Source: DAOPZC01 sp035353175 (GTDB lineage Bacteria > Verrucomicrobiota > Kiritimatiellia > RFP12 > UBA1067). From it: 64,000 nt of DNA. Made by a program: the position numbers and the translations under genes. The DNA lies in the NCBI GenBank assembly GCA_035353175.1, contig DAOPZC010000004.1, positions 124,001 to 188,000 on the forward strand, read 5' to 3'. Positions 8,729 to 17,876 of the stretch are shown piece by piece. Numbering within the stretch: position 1 is the first letter of the stretch; the number at the start of each line of letters is the position of its first letter. The notes under the pieces were generated by a model. The model saw nothing but the letters and a program-made list of their open reading frames with translations. It searched no databases and was not told the DNA's origin.

Positions 8729-10267
8729 TTATCGCGTACTGGAATACATCAGGATGTTGACGCCGAGTTTGAGGGCGTCGTCTTCCAGATAGCTGTTGCA
8801 ATACTTGTTGGGGGAGAGTTCCCAAGCCCCGGCCATGCCGATCGGGCTGTAGATGACGGCCGGGTTACCTTCGACTTCGATCGTGAGGATCTGCGGTGCG
8901 ATGGCGGGCGCGTTGTTATAAGACTTCGCCAAGGCCGGCGTGACCTTCATGCTCGCGATGTCGTTCGGCAGGCGGAAGAGCGGATGCCCCGTGCGGAGCG
9001 CGTTGAACGTCACGCCCGGCATCACGCGGGCCATGTTCTCGCGGAAGGCGATATCGAATGCTTTACGTCCGCAGCAGGCTTCGGCGATGAGCAGCCCGCC
9101 GTGGTTGAGGTAGTTGCGCAGAGCGGTGATCTCTTCTGGCTTGAACGTGAACGACTCATGGCCCGTCAGGTAGAGTACCGGCGCATCGAAAAGTTTGGGG
9201 TCGGTCAGACGGATTTCTTTGGTCGTGAACTTCACCGGTACGCCAGTCTTAACATTGTACTGCGAGAGGAGAACGGAAAGGCCGACGTGACGCGTTTTCC
9301 AGTCGCCGTCATAGATGACCTGCGCAATGTTCATGGCGGCGGCTGCAGAAACCTGTTTGGCGTCTTCAAACTTGGTTTTTTTCATGTTTTCGAGCGTCCA
9401 GTTCCGCATGGCACAAGCGTAGCTCAAAATGTTCATGCCGAGTTGTTGCGCAGACTCCGGCTCAAAGGCGATTATGTTCTCGTCTTCCAGCGGGTCCCAG
9501 CCGACCTCCATTCCGAAGCGTGATACGATAGCGACCGTGCGGCAGTCGATGGTGACGCCGTCGAGCCACGGTTCATTGCCGCTGTAAATCGAACGCACGC
9601 CAGCGCGGTAGTTGACCTTGTCGAGGCTGTAGTAGGCATGAAAGATCGGGTGATCGGCGCTGAGGCGGCGTACCGGCGCTTCCGGGAAAACCTCGTTCAG
9701 CACTTTGATCGCCGAATCATAAAAGGGCTTCGACCCCATGCCGGCGTTGAGGATGATGGTGCCGCCGCGCAGCAGGTATTCGCGCAGCTTTTTCTTCTCC
9801 TCGTCGTTCAGGCTCCAGTGGTAGTGTCCGGAACGGTAGAGAATCGGATTTTGGTCGGGGTCGGGGTCAATTTCGGCAAAGGATTTGGCCTCGTAGTCGT
9901 AATCCACTTCGGCCATGCCTTTGAGCGATTTGAGAAGATTGTTCAGATCGTTGGGTCGCGCGTTCCAGTCTTGTTCGCCATACTGCGACGTGAGCTTTGT
10001 AAACATGGTCGGAGGCTTCGGCGGATTTTTCTTCTCGGATCGCGCGGCGGGGGTTGCCGGCGGCGGCGGATAGGGGATCAGCGTTTCGCCGCCCGCCATG
10101 TTGGCCGGCGGCGGCGGGGTTTCTTTGCGAGGCGGCGGCGGAATAAAGCCCTGCTCATCAGAACCGTCGCCGTCGAAAATATGTGCCCCGCAAACCGTCA
10201 GCGCGGTCATCAGCGCCAAAACCGAAGCGATCGTCAAAGAAGTGCAGCCTGTCATGAGTTTTTGCAT
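8729..10267 (-). CDS. Exported protein with two DUF4159 domains
   Basis: A 512 aa protein, first gene of the envelope cluster. ATG 10267 is chosen because GGAG lies 6 bases upstream and it begins directly with an export signal (residues 1-27). A proline-rich linker (about residues 40-80) leads into two copies of the same domain. The first contains NPILYRSGHYHW, LREYLLRGGTIIL and ADHPIFHAYYSL. The second contains APVLYLTGHESF, LRNYLNHGGLLI and TGHPLFRLPNDI. DUF4159 is a GATase-like fold commonly encoded beside MoxR/DUF58/VWA genes; its chemistry is unknown. The internal duplication is seen directly. The likely promoter is at 10311-10340. Confidence 0.8.
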   Translation of the reverse strand: MQKLMTGCTSLTIASVLALMTALTVCGAHIFDGDGSDEQGFIPPPPRKETPPPPANMAGGETLIPYPPPPATPAARSEKKNPPKPPTMFTKLTSQYGEQDWNARPNDLNNLLKSLKGMAEVDYDYEAKSFAEIDPDPDQNPILYRSGHYHWSLNDEEKKKLREYLLRGGTIILNAGMGSKPFYDSAIKVLNEVFPEAPVRRLSADHPIFHAYYSLDKVNYRAGVRSIYSGNEPWLDGVTIDCRTVAIVSRFGMEVGWDPLEDENIIAFEPESAQQLGMNILSYACAMRNWTLENMKKTKFEDAKQVSAAAAMNIAQVIYDGDWKTRHVGLSVLLSQYNVKTGVPVKFTTKEIRLTDPKLFDAPVLYLTGHESFTFKPEEITALRNYLNHGGLLIAEACCGRKAFDIAFRENMARVMPGVTFNALRTGHPLFRLPNDIASMKVTPALAKSYNNAPAIAPQILTIEVEGNPAVIYSPIGMAGAWELSPNKYCNSYLEDDALKLGVNILMYSSTR

Positions 10268-10310
10268 AATCACTCCACACGTCAGATTAAAGCACCAGAG
10301 AACAATCATC

Positions 10311-10340
10311 AGTATCCAATACAATAGGGGGGGAAGTCAA
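10311..10340 (-). promoter_or_regulatory. Candidate sigma-70 promoter of the DUF4159/VWA cluster
   Basis: On the minus strand a -35 box TTGACT (10335-10340) and a -10 box GATACT (10311-10316) are separated by 18 bases. They lie about 45-70 bases upstream of the DUF4159 start at 10267, which has its own Shine-Dalgarno sequence. No other promoter-like sequence was seen ahead of the cluster. Confidence 0.45.
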
Positions 10341-10385
10341 GTACCTACGCCCATTTTCGGGAGTCCCGTGTTGCCCTCCTCAATG

Positions 10386-10418
10386 AAAAACGGGCACAGG
10401 AAACAACTCCTGTGCCCG
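10386..10418 (-). terminator. Rho-independent terminator of carB
   Basis: A perfect 11-bp stem (CGGGCACAGGA at 10391-10401 against TCCTGTGCCCG at 10408-10418) with a six-base loop is followed on the minus strand by five Ts. It begins 27 bases after the carB stop codon and separates carB from the DUF4159/VWA cluster. Confidence 0.9.
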
Positions 10419-10444
10419 TGCGTTTGTCGTCCCGAGTTCCTCGT

Positions 10445-13400
10445 TTAGCGGATATCGGCGTGATAGGCCTGGATGGATTTAACACCGCCCGCGCTGTCGC
10501 GCGCCGCCCGGATGCCTTGGGCACTGGCCACGGCCGCGGCAACGGTGGTCAGGTAAGGCACTTTGTATTTAAGGGCCGCCTTGCGGATCGACGCGTCATC
10601 CGCGCGCGCGTCGCGCCGGCCGGACGGAGTGTTAATCACGAGGCAGACTTGGCGGTTGAGAATCACATCCAGAACGTTGGGGCGTCCCTCGTTGATTTTG
10701 TTGACCGTCTCGCCCTTCACGCCATGCTCGGCGAGCCACTGGATAGTCCCCGCTGTGCCGACCAGTTTAAAGCCCAGCTTGACGAATTCCTTGGCGGCTT
10801 TCACAGCGGCCGGGGTCTTCTCCGAAAGGCTGATGAGTATCGAGCCTTCCTCTGTTGGCAACTTGGCGTTGGCCCCCTCCTGCGATTTATAGTAGGCCAG
10901 CCCGAAGGTCGAAGCCAATCCAAGCACTTCGCCTGTCGAGCGCATCTCGGGGCCGAGGACGGGGTCCACTTCCTGGAACTTGTCGAAGGGGAAAACCGCT
11001 TCTTTCGCGCCGTAATGCGGAATCGTCTTCGGAGCGAGGTTCAGTTCACAGATCTTCGCGCCTAACATGAGCTGGGTGGCGATGCGGGCCATCTGGGTGT
11101 TGCAAACCTTCGAAACCAACGGCACCGTGCGCGAGGCGCGGGGATTCGCTTCCAGCACGTAGACCTTGTCTTTCTCGATGGCGTACTGCATGTTCATCAG
11201 GCCAACCACATGCAGTTCCTGCGCGATCTTGCGCGTGTAGGCGAGAATGGTGTCGAGGTGCTTCTCGGGAATGGAGACCGGCGGAATGACGCAGGCCGAG
11301 TCACCGGAATGGACGCCAGCGAGCTCGATGTGCTCCATGACGGCGGGAATGAACACGTCTTTGCCGTCCGCGAGAGCATCGGCCTCGCACTCGAGCGCTT
11401 CTTTCAGGAACCGATCGAGCAGAAGAGGCCTGTCAGGGGTAACGCCAACCGCTTTGGCCACGTATTCGCGCAGCATCTGTTCGTCGTAGATGACCTCCAT
11501 GCCGCGTCCGCCGAGCACGAAGGAAGGACGGATCATGATCGGGTAGCCGATCCCTTCGGCGACCTTGATCGCCTCCTCGATCGTCGACGCCATGCCGGAT
11601 TCAGGCATCGGGATGCCGAGCCGCTCCATACGGTGACGAAACAGGTCGCGATCCTCGGCGATGTCGATCGAATCGATGCTGGTGCCAAGAATCTTGACGC
11701 CCGCGTCGGACAGTTCGCGCGCGATGTTGAGCGGGGTTTGGCCGCCGAACTGCACGATCACGCCTTCAGGCTTCTCGTTCTCATAGATTTGGAGCACGTC
11801 TTCGAGGGTGACCGGTTCAAAATACAGTTTGTCGGACGTGTCGTAGTCGGTCGAGACCGTCTCCGGGTTACAGTTGACCATGATGGTTTCGTAACCGGAT
11901 TCGCGCATGGCGAAAGCGGCATGGACGCAACAGTAATCGAACTCGATACCTTGTCCGATACGGTTCGGCCCGCCCCCCAGAATCATGACTTTCTTCGCAT
12001 TCTTGGTGACGGGGACTTCATTCTTTTTGCCATTATAAGAAGAATAGTAATAATAGGAATTCTCCACGCCGCTGACCGGCACGGGGTGCCACGTTTCTGC
12101 TACGCCGAGATCCATGCGGCGCAGGCGGATGTTCTTCTCTTTGATGCCCAAAATCTTGGCAAGATACTTGTCGGAAAAGCCGTCTTTTTTGGCCTGGATG
12201 AGCAGCTTGTCCGGCGGCATGGCGCCTTTGTACTGGAGCAACTGTTCTTCCAGCCCAACCAGTTCGCGCATCTGCTGAATGAAGTAGTGCTTGATCTTGG
12301 TGAGTTCAAAGAGTTGGTCGTTGGTGGCTCCTTTACGGAGCGCCTCGTACATGATGAATTGGCGTTCGCTGGTGGGCTGGCGCAACATCTCCAGCAGCTC
12401 AGGCAGAGCCTTCTTGTTGAAGTCTTTTGCGAAGCCCAGCCCATGGCGACCGTTTTCGAGGGCACGAATCGCCTTCTGGAAGGTCTCTTTGTAAGTTTTG
12501 CCGATCGACATGACTTCGCCAACGGCTTTCATCTGCGTGCCGAGTTTGTCTTCCACGCCGCGGAACTTTTCGAAAGCCCATCGCGAAAATTTGATCACGA
12601 TATAGTCGCCTGACGGCGTGTACTTTTCCAGCGTGCCGTCGCGCCAGTAGGGGATTTCATCCATGGTCATTCCGCTGGCCAGCTTGGCCGAGATCAGCGC
12701 GATCGGAAAACCGGTGGCTTTCGATGCGAGGGCGGAAGAACGCGAGGTGCGAGGGTTGATCTCGATGATCACGATGCGCCCTGTCTTTGGATCATGCGCG
12801 AACTGAACGTTAGTGCCACCGATCACGCCGATTGAGGCCACGATGCGGAAGGCATACTCCTGCAAGCGGTCTTGAACCGATTTATCGATGGTCAACATCG
12901 GCGCGGAACAGAACGAATCCCCGGTATGGACACCCATCGGATCGATATTTTCGATAAAGCAGACGGCGATCATTTGGTTCTTGGAGTCGCGGACAACTTC
13001 GACCTCCAGCTCTTCCCATCCCGCCACCGACTCTTCGATAAGACACTGGTGGGTGAGCGAAGCCTCGAGGCCGCGGTTGACAATGGTGCGCAGCTCCTCG
13101 ACGTTGTAGACGAGGCCACCGCCCGTGCCGCCCATGGTATAGGCAGGCCGGACAACGACGGGATAGCCAAGCTGTGATGCAATCTCTTCTGCATGCGCGA
13201 GCGAGTAGGTGATCTCGCTTCTCGGCATCTCGATCCCGAGCTGGGTCATCGTATCCTTGAAGATCTGGCGATCTTCGCCTCGCTCGATGGCGTCTAGATT
13301 GACGCCGATGACCTTAACGCCGTATTTTTCGAGAATTCCCTTCTTCGAAAGCTCCATGGCGAGATTCAGGCCGGTCTGTCCACCCAGATTGGGGAGCAAC

Positions 13401-13651
13401 GCATCGGGGCGTTCCTTAATGATGATTTGCTCAATTCGTTCGGCGTTGAGCGGCTCAATGTAGGTCGCATCCGCCATGACCGGGTCGGTCATGATCGTGG
13501 CGGGGTTGGAGTTCACCAGCACAATCTTATATCCGCACTCGCGCAAAGCCTTGCACGCCTGGGTTCCTGAATAGTCGAATTCACACGCCTGACCGATGAC
13601 GATCGGGCCTGAACCGATGATGAGCACTTTCTCGATGTCGCTACGCCGCAT
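10445..13651 (-). CDS. carB: Carbamoyl-phosphate synthase large subunit
   Basis: CarB makes carbamoyl phosphate from bicarbonate, ATP and ammonia delivered by CarA, feeding pyrimidine and arginine synthesis. The 1068 aa length and domain order are standard. The first ATP-grasp half starts MRRSDIEKVLIIGSGP and carries GGQTGLNLAMEL. An oligomerisation region spans about residues 400-550. The second ATP-grasp half starts at VMILGGGPNRIGQGIEFDY, and a C-terminal MGS-like allosteric domain includes GFKLVGTAGTIQWLAEHGV. Both halves keep the paired EINPR and EANPR metal-site motifs. No carA lies next to it, so the small subunit is encoded elsewhere. It has its own promoter, a structured leader and a strong terminator, so it is monocistronic. 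Confidence 0.98.
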   Translation of the reverse strand: MRRSDIEKVLIIGSGPIVIGQACEFDYSGTQACKALRECGYKIVLVNSNPATIMTDPVMADATYIEPLNAERIEQIIIKERPDALLPNLGGQTGLNLAMELSKKGILEKYGVKVIGVNLDAIERGEDRQIFKDTMTQLGIEMPRSEITYSLAHAEEIASQLGYPVVVRPAYTMGGTGGGLVYNVEELRTIVNRGLEASLTHQCLIEESVAGWEELEVEVVRDSKNQMIAVCFIENIDPMGVHTGDSFCSAPMLTIDKSVQDRLQEYAFRIVASIGVIGGTNVQFAHDPKTGRIVIIEINPRTSRSSALASKATGFPIALISAKLASGMTMDEIPYWRDGTLEKYTPSGDYIVIKFSRWAFEKFRGVEDKLGTQMKAVGEVMSIGKTYKETFQKAIRALENGRHGLGFAKDFNKKALPELLEMLRQPTSERQFIMYEALRKGATNDQLFELTKIKHYFIQQMRELVGLEEQLLQYKGAMPPDKLLIQAKKDGFSDKYLAKILGIKEKNIRLRRMDLGVAETWHPVPVSGVENSYYYYSSYNGKKNEVPVTKNAKKVMILGGGPNRIGQGIEFDYCCVHAAFAMRESGYETIMVNCNPETVSTDYDTSDKLYFEPVTLEDVLQIYENEKPEGVIVQFGGQTPLNIARELSDAGVKILGTSIDSIDIAEDRDLFRHRMERLGIPMPESGMASTIEEAIKVAEGIGYPIMIRPSFVLGGRGMEVIYDEQMLREYVAKAVGVTPDRPLLLDRFLKEALECEADALADGKDVFIPAVMEHIELAGVHSGDSACVIPPVSIPEKHLDTILAYTRKIAQELHVVGLMNMQYAIEKDKVYVLEANPRASRTVPLVSKVCNTQMARIATQLMLGAKICELNLAPKTIPHYGAKEAVFPFDKFQEVDPVLGPEMRSTGEVLGLASTFGLAYYKSQEGANAKLPTEEGSILISLSEKTPAAVKAAKEFVKLGFKLVGTAGTIQWLAEHGVKGETVNKINEGRPNVLDVILNRQVCLVINTPSGRRDARADDASIRKAALKYKVPYLTTVAAAVASAQGIRAARDSAGGVKSIQAYHADIR

Positions 13652-13684
13652 AAGAGAGAACCTGACCTTTCGGACTTATACACC

Positions 13685-13720
13685 TGTCCCGCAGGTCCGA
13701 GCCAACTCGAAGACGGGACA
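13685..13720 (-). promoter_or_regulatory. Nested hairpin in the carB 5' leader
   Basis: Within the predicted leader, TGTCCCG and CGGGACA form a perfect 7-bp outer stem. Inside it CGAG and CTCG form a second 4-bp stem around a TTGG loop (13698-13709). The element starts about 14 bases after the predicted transcription start and ends about 33 bases before the ATG. No U-tract follows it, so it is not a classic attenuator. A protein-binding or stability role is possible but unproven. Confidence 0.4.
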
Positions 13721-13740
13721 ATGCACACAATCGGGCAACT

Positions 13741-13769
13741 ATTATGCCATTTTGCGCCGGGACAGTCGA
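13741..13769 (-). promoter_or_regulatory. Candidate sigma-70 promoter of carB
   Basis: On the minus strand -35 TCGACT (13764-13769) and -10 CATAAT (13741-13746) are spaced 17 bases apart. Transcription would start near 13734 and give a leader of about 83 bases. Confidence 0.55.
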
Positions 13770-13961
13770 GTAAAGACGCCATAAATGTCACTCGTTACGT
13801 TTTTGAATGCCGCTTTACGGCTTTTTTGTCGGTAGCGACGCAAAGGCGCCACACGATGCAGGGTTGAAATATCAAGATGCGTGCGGTCCCGCCATACCGA
13901 AAGACTGGCGCGGGAATCCCATTATGTGGTTAAATTATCTTTTCGGTATTTCGGGATAAAC

Positions 13962-16900
13962 ATGATGAAAACTGGTCTCAACTGTCTTTTCTTCTCTTTA
14001 ATGGCGCTGGGGGCGTTTTGCGCGTCCCAACCGCCGCAAGGTTTTCTGCTCAACGTCGAACGCGTTGTGGAGTCTGCCAAAGCGGTCGATGCCGCCCGCT
14101 TTCCGGACGCCGACCGCGTGCTGGTTGACGATCACGTGCTGGAGACATATGAAAAAGACGGTGCGTCTGTGCTTTGGGATGACGAGTATTCGAAGGTCCT
14201 GACCGAAAAGGGGCGCCGCGATGCCTCAACTTTGGAAATACCGTTCGATTTGCACTACGGGACGTCTTTTGTTTACCGCGCCGAGATCATCAAGCCCGAC
14301 GGGCGCATTCTCGCTGTTGACACCGAAAAGTACTCGCGTGTCGTGATCGACACTGCCCAGATGGGGTCAAACATCTATGATCCAAGCACAAAGACACTGA
14401 GTTTTTCACTGCCCGGACTTGAGATCGGCGATCTCTGCCATTTGGTCACGTGCCGGATAACGACGAAAGCGCGCATGCCCAATACCTGGGGCGACTATTC
14501 GGTGTTCGAATACGATTCTCCGATCGTGAAGCTTGATTTCGATATCTCGGCGCCCCCCGAACTTCCCCTTTGTCACAAGGTGTTGCGGGCACCCGTCTCC
14601 AACACTGTATCCTACGCGGAAAGCCGGTTGCCCAACGGGCGCACACTGCACTCGTGGCGTGTGGCCAAGGTCCCACAGATGTTTCCCGAGCCGGACATGC
14701 CGCCGCTGCACACCCAGGTCCAGCGCCTGCTCCTCAGCACGATTGAGGACTGGCGCACGGTCTCGCGCTGGTATTGGGATCTCTGCCAGCCCGCGCTGGC
14801 CAAGACTACGCCGGAGATGCGCGCGAAGGTGGACGAACTGATCGCGGGAGCGAGTACGAGGGACGAACGGATACGCCGCCTCTTTAAGTTCGTTTCGCAA
14901 GAGATCCGGTATATGGGAATAACCACGGAGGATACTGCCCCGGGCTATGAGCCTCACGAGGTCAACCTGACCTTTGAAAATCGTTACGGCGTTTGCCGCG
15001 ACAAAGCAGCACTTTTGGCGGCCCTGCTGCGGCTAGCGGACGTTCCCGCCTATCCCGTGCTGATTCACGCGGGCGCCAAGATGGATCCCGATGTGCCGCT
15101 CCCGTTTTTCAACCATGCGATCACCGCCGTCGACAAACCGGGCGGGGGATACAGCTTGATGGATCCGACGGATGAGAACACACGCGATTTGTTCCCAGCC
15201 TACCTTTGCAACCGCAGTTATCTGGTGGCGCGTCCGGAAGGCGAGACCCTTCTGATCTCAGACGTGTATCCGGCGGAAAAAAACCTGACCCGCATCAGCA
15301 CGGATGGCAAACTGGACGAGACGGGCTCGCTGTTGCTTAAGTCGAAGATCGTGTTCGAGGGCATCAATGACAACGCTTACCGCGGCCATCTGCTGCGTTT
15401 GAAATCCGAGCAACGCCGCAAGTTTTTCGAGGGTGTGCTCAAAAGCCGTCTCTCAGGCGCTGAAATCATCGAATGCGTCATCACGCCCGAAAACCTGCAA
15501 GACACCGAGTCGGTCCTTTCCGTTGCAATCACCAGCCGCATTCCCGATTTCCCTGTGCGGGGCGAGACGCTCGATTTGGTTTCCATGCCGTGGCTCGGGA
15601 CCGCTCTCGGTTACGCGAACTTCGTTATTGGCCAGACCGGCCTGAAGGAGCGGCGCTATACCATGGAAACCGGAATCACGTGCGGGTCGGAAGAGCGGGT
15701 CAATCTGGACATCGCGGCCGGTCTCGGTGCCTGTCATGCCTCGCCTCGGGCCGTGAATATCGACCGGTCAGGTGTCCGTTTCGAGATGACACAAGCCGTG
15801 ACCAACGGCATCTTGTCGGGGCACCTGCTGTATCTGCTCAAGTCTCCTGAATTTTCGACGGCTGATTATCTGGAACTCAAAAAGATTTTGGAAGAGATTG
15901 AGGAAGCCAGTCGCCATCGTCCGCTTTTCTGTGCGACAGAGAACGTGTCTCCCGACCAAGAAACGTTGTCCGTCACTACCGAAACATGCTTGACCTCGCC
16001 TCAGGAGTGGAGCACAACGTGTACGAGTTCAAAGCGCATTCTGACCTATGCCGGCAAAAAGAACGGCGCTGAACTAATGTTCGAATTCAACCCCGTGTTT
16101 CAAAAGATGGAATTAATTTCAGCGACCGTCTCTAACGCGAATGGATCGGTTCATGCCGTGACACAAAAAGAACTGAATGTCATGGATGCGGCGTGGGCCG
16201 GGGGAGCGCCGCGCTATCCCGCCGGTAAAACTCTAGTGGTGAACCTGCCGGGCGTTGAGACCGGCAGCGTGGTCACCGTCACGACGCGTTTCATCCAGAC
16301 CAACGCTTATTTCTACAGCCATGTCCACACCTTCGGCGGCACGGAACCCGTGCGGGATGAAACGTATCGGCTCATCTGCCCCAAGGATTTGACGCCGGGT
16401 ATCCGGCTGTTGCACGCCGGTCCGGTCGGATACAGCGCCGAGACAAATATGACGTCGGTTGTTCACACCTGGCATGCCCCCGCCCAGCCGGCCGTGCGTG
16501 CGGAAGAACTTCTGCCGCCCTGGCATTTCTTCAGGCCCACGCTATTCGTTTCGTTTGGCGACTGGCAGACACATTCACACGGGTTGCGGCGTGCCATCCG
16601 ATCCGTGAGCGACGATGACGCCGTGGCACGCCGACGCGCGAAAGAGTTGGTTAAAGGCGTCCGTGCACCGCGCGACCGGCTATTGGCCGTCCGGAACGAG
16701 GTGTTGCGCACGATACGTCCGGCCGGGCCATCCTTCCTGAAGTTGCCTCCCGGAACTTTTTCTCCACCCGACCGTACGCTGGCCGACCAGTACGGTAATC
16801 CCGCGGACCGCGCGGTTCTTCTGGCCGCGATGCTCGATGCGGCAGGATTTGATGCGAATATCATTTTGGCTGCCGACGACGTGACACGATATCCCGCGTT

Positions 16901-17756
16901 TTCTCAGCCCATGCGTGATGTCCCGCAACTCGATTTCTACAGTCACCTGCTGGTTGCCGTAAAATATCAGGGCACAACCGTGTATCTGAACGAGGGCGAT
17001 CAATATGATGAATTGGGCTCTTCTGCACTCGATGGCGCACCCGCGCTGGATCTTGTTAATGGCAAACAGTTGACCTTGTCGGTCGCCGACACTTTAAAAA
17101 ACAGAGAACGCAACGAATGGACAATCGATCTAAACGGGACTGGGACGGCGCGAATTACCGTGACAAACTGGTTCTACGGCACAAAAGCGGGCGTGTTCCG
17201 AAAACAATATCAGGAGATGCTGCCCGAGGACCGTCGGCGTCACCATCTCGAACTGGTCGGCATGATCTCCAAATCGGCGAAACCCAGTTCGGAACTGTTG
17301 ACAGAAACCGGATCCTACCCCTGTTTCAGGACCTTCACTGTCGACGCGGAAAACTATGCGGTCGTTGAAGACGGCGCGCTGACGCTATTGATACCGGAAG
17401 TCGCCAGCGCCATCTTTCCGCTCCGGGCCGACACGCGCAAAAATCCTTTATTCATGGGAGGTTATGGCAGTTCGGAACTGACCTGCAGAATCCTGTTGCC
17501 TGCCGGTTATTCGAGACTCCATCTGGTGCCGGAGTCCCGCAACTGGACATTGCCGAACGGTTTGGGAAAACTGGATTTCACCGTCCAGAAGCAAACCGCA
17601 TCCAACGGACGCGTTGAAATCCATATCACGCGCCACGTGACCCGTAATAGCGGCGAAGCCTCGTCGGAGCTCTATCCCGCGCTATTGGAGTACAACCGGC
17701 GTTTCACGCATCCATCCACGCGTACGCTTGTGGCTGAGAAAGCCGCCGTCCCTTGA
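13962..17756 (+). CDS. Exported DUF3857/transglutaminase protein with a duplicated core
   Basis: A 1264 aa exported protein starting at ATG 13962, which puts a signal peptide (residues 1-22) at the N-terminus. The first half has a DUF3857 beta-sandwich (KVLTEKGRRDASTLEIPF) and a transglutaminase core with the full triad: Cys345 in NRYGVCRDKAALLAALL, His385 in FNHAI and Asp401 in SLMDPTDEN. The second half repeats the arrangement: another DUF3857-like segment around residues 690-770, then DQYGNPADRAVLLAAML. There the cysteine position is Pro947, while His995 (FYSHLLVAV) is kept. The first core could be a catalytic cysteine protease or transglutaminase; the second is probably inactive. Family members occur in outer-membrane and polysaccharide contexts, but the substrate is unknown. 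It reads alone towards the ABC-F gene. Confidence 0.85.
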   Translation: MMKTGLNCLFFSLMALGAFCASQPPQGFLLNVERVVESAKAVDAARFPDADRVLVDDHVLETYEKDGASVLWDDEYSKVLTEKGRRDASTLEIPFDLHYGTSFVYRAEIIKPDGRILAVDTEKYSRVVIDTAQMGSNIYDPSTKTLSFSLPGLEIGDLCHLVTCRITTKARMPNTWGDYSVFEYDSPIVKLDFDISAPPELPLCHKVLRAPVSNTVSYAESRLPNGRTLHSWRVAKVPQMFPEPDMPPLHTQVQRLLLSTIEDWRTVSRWYWDLCQPALAKTTPEMRAKVDELIAGASTRDERIRRLFKFVSQEIRYMGITTEDTAPGYEPHEVNLTFENRYGVCRDKAALLAALLRLADVPAYPVLIHAGAKMDPDVPLPFFNHAITAVDKPGGGYSLMDPTDENTRDLFPAYLCNRSYLVARPEGETLLISDVYPAEKNLTRISTDGKLDETGSLLLKSKIVFEGINDNAYRGHLLRLKSEQRRKFFEGVLKSRLSGAEIIECVITPENLQDTESVLSVAITSRIPDFPVRGETLDLVSMPWLGTALGYANFVIGQTGLKERRYTMETGITCGSEERVNLDIAAGLGACHASPRAVNIDRSGVRFEMTQAVTNGILSGHLLYLLKSPEFSTADYLELKKILEEIEEASRHRPLFCATENVSPDQETLSVTTETCLTSPQEWSTTCTSSKRILTYAGKKNGAELMFEFNPVFQKMELISATVSNANGSVHAVTQKELNVMDAAWAGGAPRYPAGKTLVVNLPGVETGSVVTVTTRFIQTNAYFYSHVHTFGGTEPVRDETYRLICPKDLTPGIRLLHAGPVGYSAETNMTSVVHTWHAPAQPAVRAEELLPPWHFFRPTLFVSFGDWQTHSHGLRRAIRSVSDDDAVARRRAKELVKGVRAPRDRLLAVRNEVLRTIRPAGPSFLKLPPGTFSPPDRTLADQYGNPADRAVLLAAMLDAAGFDANIILAADDVTRYPAFSQPMRDVPQLDFYSHLLVAVKYQGTTVYLNEGDQYDELGSSALDGAPALDLVNGKQLTLSVADTLKNRERNEWTIDLNGTGTARITVTNWFYGTKAGVFRKQYQEMLPEDRRRHHLELVGMISKSAKPSSELLTETGSYPCFRTFTVDAENYAVVEDGALTLLIPEVASAIFPLRADTRKNPLFMGGYGSSELTCRILLPAGYSRLHLVPESRNWTLPNGLGKLDFTVQKQTASNGRVEIHITRHVTRNSGEASSELYPALLEYNRRFTHPSTRTLVAEKAAVP

Positions 17757-17839
17757 GGCAGCCTCTTTCCTCGCAGAACTCCCTTGGGGGAGAAGCGACG
17801 TCCATCTGCCGGCACGGGGTTGAAATGCGACATTCTTGA

Positions 17840-17868
17840 TTGTCAATCCGCCACATTTTTAGCATCAT
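17840..17868 (+). promoter_or_regulatory. Candidate promoter of the ABC-F gene, very close to the start codon
   Basis: -35 TTGTCA (17840-17845) and -10 CATCAT (17863-17868) are spaced 17 bases apart. The -10 box ends 8 bases before GTG 17877, so transcription would begin about at the start codon. No Shine-Dalgarno sequence is present. Confidence 0.4.
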
Positions 17869-17876
17869 ACGCCGCC

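Larger units (their letters stand above)
13652..13961. other. Intergenic region between divergent carB and DUF3857 genes
   Basis: This 310-base gap holds the carB promoter and leader hairpin in its first 120 bases. The rest contains a short GCCG/CGGC stem followed by six Ts on the plus strand near 13812-13829, with no plus-strand gene upstream to terminate, and AT-rich stretches before the DUF3857 start. No convincing plus-strand promoter, tRNA or small ORF was recognised. Confidence 0.5.

Noticed and set aside
17779..17792. CTCCC/GGGAG stem after the DUF3857 gene as a terminator
   Set aside because: The stem is short and no T-run follows it.
17784..17876. TTG start for the ABC-F gene 31 codons upstream
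   Set aside because: The added residues are unconserved and would place the predicted promoter inside the coding region; GTG 17877 gives the family N-terminus.
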